In this document: piece after piece, positions 63,142 to 64,000 of the stretch | How positions within the stretch are numbered: the stretch's first letter is position 1 | Layout of the letters: each line of letters opens with the position of its first letter | DNA from: Sphingomonas ginsenosidivorax | Lineage (GTDB): Bacteria; Pseudomonadota; Alphaproteobacteria; Sphingomonadales; Sphingomonadaceae | Direction of reading: 5' to 3' | Length of the DNA stretch: 64,000 nt | Assembly (NCBI RefSeq): GCF_007995065.1 | Contig: NZ_VOQR01000001.1 | Location: forward strand, 3,894,998 to 3,958,997 | Translations under genes and position numbers: made by a program | The notes under the pieces: model-generated | Seen by the model: the letters and a program-made list of their open reading frames with translations, nothing else | What the model was told of the DNA's origin: nothing | Database searches by the model: none

Positions 63142-64000
63142 ATGAGCGCCACCATCCACCGCCTCGATCCCACCGGCCGGATCCCTCGCTAGACCCGATG
63201 GTCAAGCTGGTCGCGGGCGACATGAACGCTGTCAACGCGGTCATCCTCGGCCGCATGCAGTCGGACATCCCGCTGATTCCCGAACTCGCAGGGCATCTGA
63301 TCGCGGGCGGCGGCAAGCGGATGCGCCCGATGCTGACGCTCGCGAGCGCACGGCTGATCGGCTATACGGGCTCTCGCCACCACCGCCTCGCGGCCGCGGT
63401 CGAATTCATCCACACCGCGACGCTGCTGCACGACGACGTCGTCGACGGCAGCGACATGCGCCGCGGCAAGCGTGCCGCCAACCTGATCTGGGGAACCCGG
63501 CAAGCGTGCTGGTCGGCGACTTCCTGTTCAGCCGCAGCTTCGAACTGATGGTCGAGGACGGCAGCCTCAAGGTGCTGAAGATCCTGTCGTCGACCAGCGC
63601 GATCATCGCCGAGGGCGAGGTCAACCAGCTGACCGCCGCGCGGCAGGTCGACATCGCCGAGGAACGCTATCTCGACATCATCGTCGCGAAACTGCCGCGC
63701 TGTTCGCCGCCGCCTGCCGGATCGCCGCGGTCGTCGCGGAACGATCCGAGGCGGAGGAAGCCGCGCTCGACGCGTACGGCCGCAACCTGGGCATCGCGTT
63801 CCAGCTGGTCGACGACGCGATCGACTATGTTTCCGATGCGGGCACGATGGGCAAGGACATCGGCGACGATTTCCGCGAGGGCAAGATGACGCTTCCGGTC
63901 ATCCTCGCCTACGCCCGCGGCGGGCTCGACGACCGCAAGTTCTGGAAGGACGCGGTCGAGGGACGGGCGGATACCGACGCCGACCTGGCGCATGCGATCG
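63142..64000 (+). pseudogene. Polyprenyl (octaprenyl) diphosphate synthase, frameshifted and cut by the window end
   Basis: MSATIHRLDP starts at 63142, then the frame changes near 63182, 63490 and 63690, each time as if one base were missing. Joined, the pieces give SLDPMVKLVAGDMNAVN, GGGKRMRPMLTL, LLHDDVVDGSDMRRGK (first Asp-rich motif), GDFLFSRSFELM, GEVNQL and LVDDAIDYVSD (second Asp-rich motif, DDAxD). The product makes the ubiquinone side chain, an essential function, which argues for sequence errors. The reading frame is open to base 64000. Confidence 0.75.

Overview
The window is high-GC alphaproteobacterial DNA, most likely from a Sphingomonas-type organism. The signs are a large carbohydrate-type TonB receptor without a SusD partner, many chained ATGA/GTGA gene overlaps, and interspersed palindromes of several families between (and twice inside) genes. 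The content is chromosomal. I see no tRNA, rRNA, transposase, prophage or CRISPR array.

Region 1 (1-39 kb) is a pectin locus aimed at rhamnogalacturonan I with its galactan side chains, and at galacturonate and rhamnose. A short plus-strand operon (1-3504) holds the end of an amidohydrolase (probable L-rhamnono-lactonase), RhaT, a GH43 and an esterase. It converges on a long minus-strand gene train (31661 down to 3590). That train encodes, in transcription order, altronate dehydratase, a mannonate/tagaturonate-type reductase, a hydratase, a hexuronate MFS, a 1260-residue LamG/alpha-helical/CARDB-like protein of unknown function, a DUF885 protein, rhamnogalacturonan acetylesterase, oligogalacturonate lyase (PL22), GH2, an IclR regulator, an SDR fitting L-rhamnose 1-dehydrogenase, rhamnose mutarotase, GH35, GH53, GH105, GH115, a GPH-type symporter and a beta-propeller glycosidase. 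Divergent from it runs LacI regulator - uxaC - kduI - kduD - kdgK - carboxylesterase, then the TonB receptor. The steps from galacturonate and from unsaturated galacturonate to KDPG are nearly complete here. A 14-bp palindrome-like motif (GGNAACCGGTGTCA) stands before four of these units and is the likely operator of the LacI protein.

Region 2 (42.3-52.7 kb) is a separate surface module. Three tandem phage-tail-collar (MdpB-like) proteins plus a GNAT acetyltransferase lie on the minus strand, with a DUF6916 gene converging on them. A 2446-residue autotransporter built from IPT/TIG, cadherin-like and putative-Ig (He_PIG) repeats is divergent. Its joint function is not established and it is the best candidate here for an undescribed system. 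A strong terminator, possibly ending a small RNA, closes it.

Region 3 (52.9-64 kb) is housekeeping: bioF-bioD-bioA, a MASE1-PAS-GGDEF cyclase, two small unknown genes, a solitary mreB, a ferredoxin-NADP reductase, an FMN alpha-hydroxy-acid oxidase, tmk, chorismate mutase and a polyprenyl diphosphate synthase cut by the window end. The last two are broken by at least five single-base deletions within about 750 bp, which looks more like poor sequence quality than gene decay.
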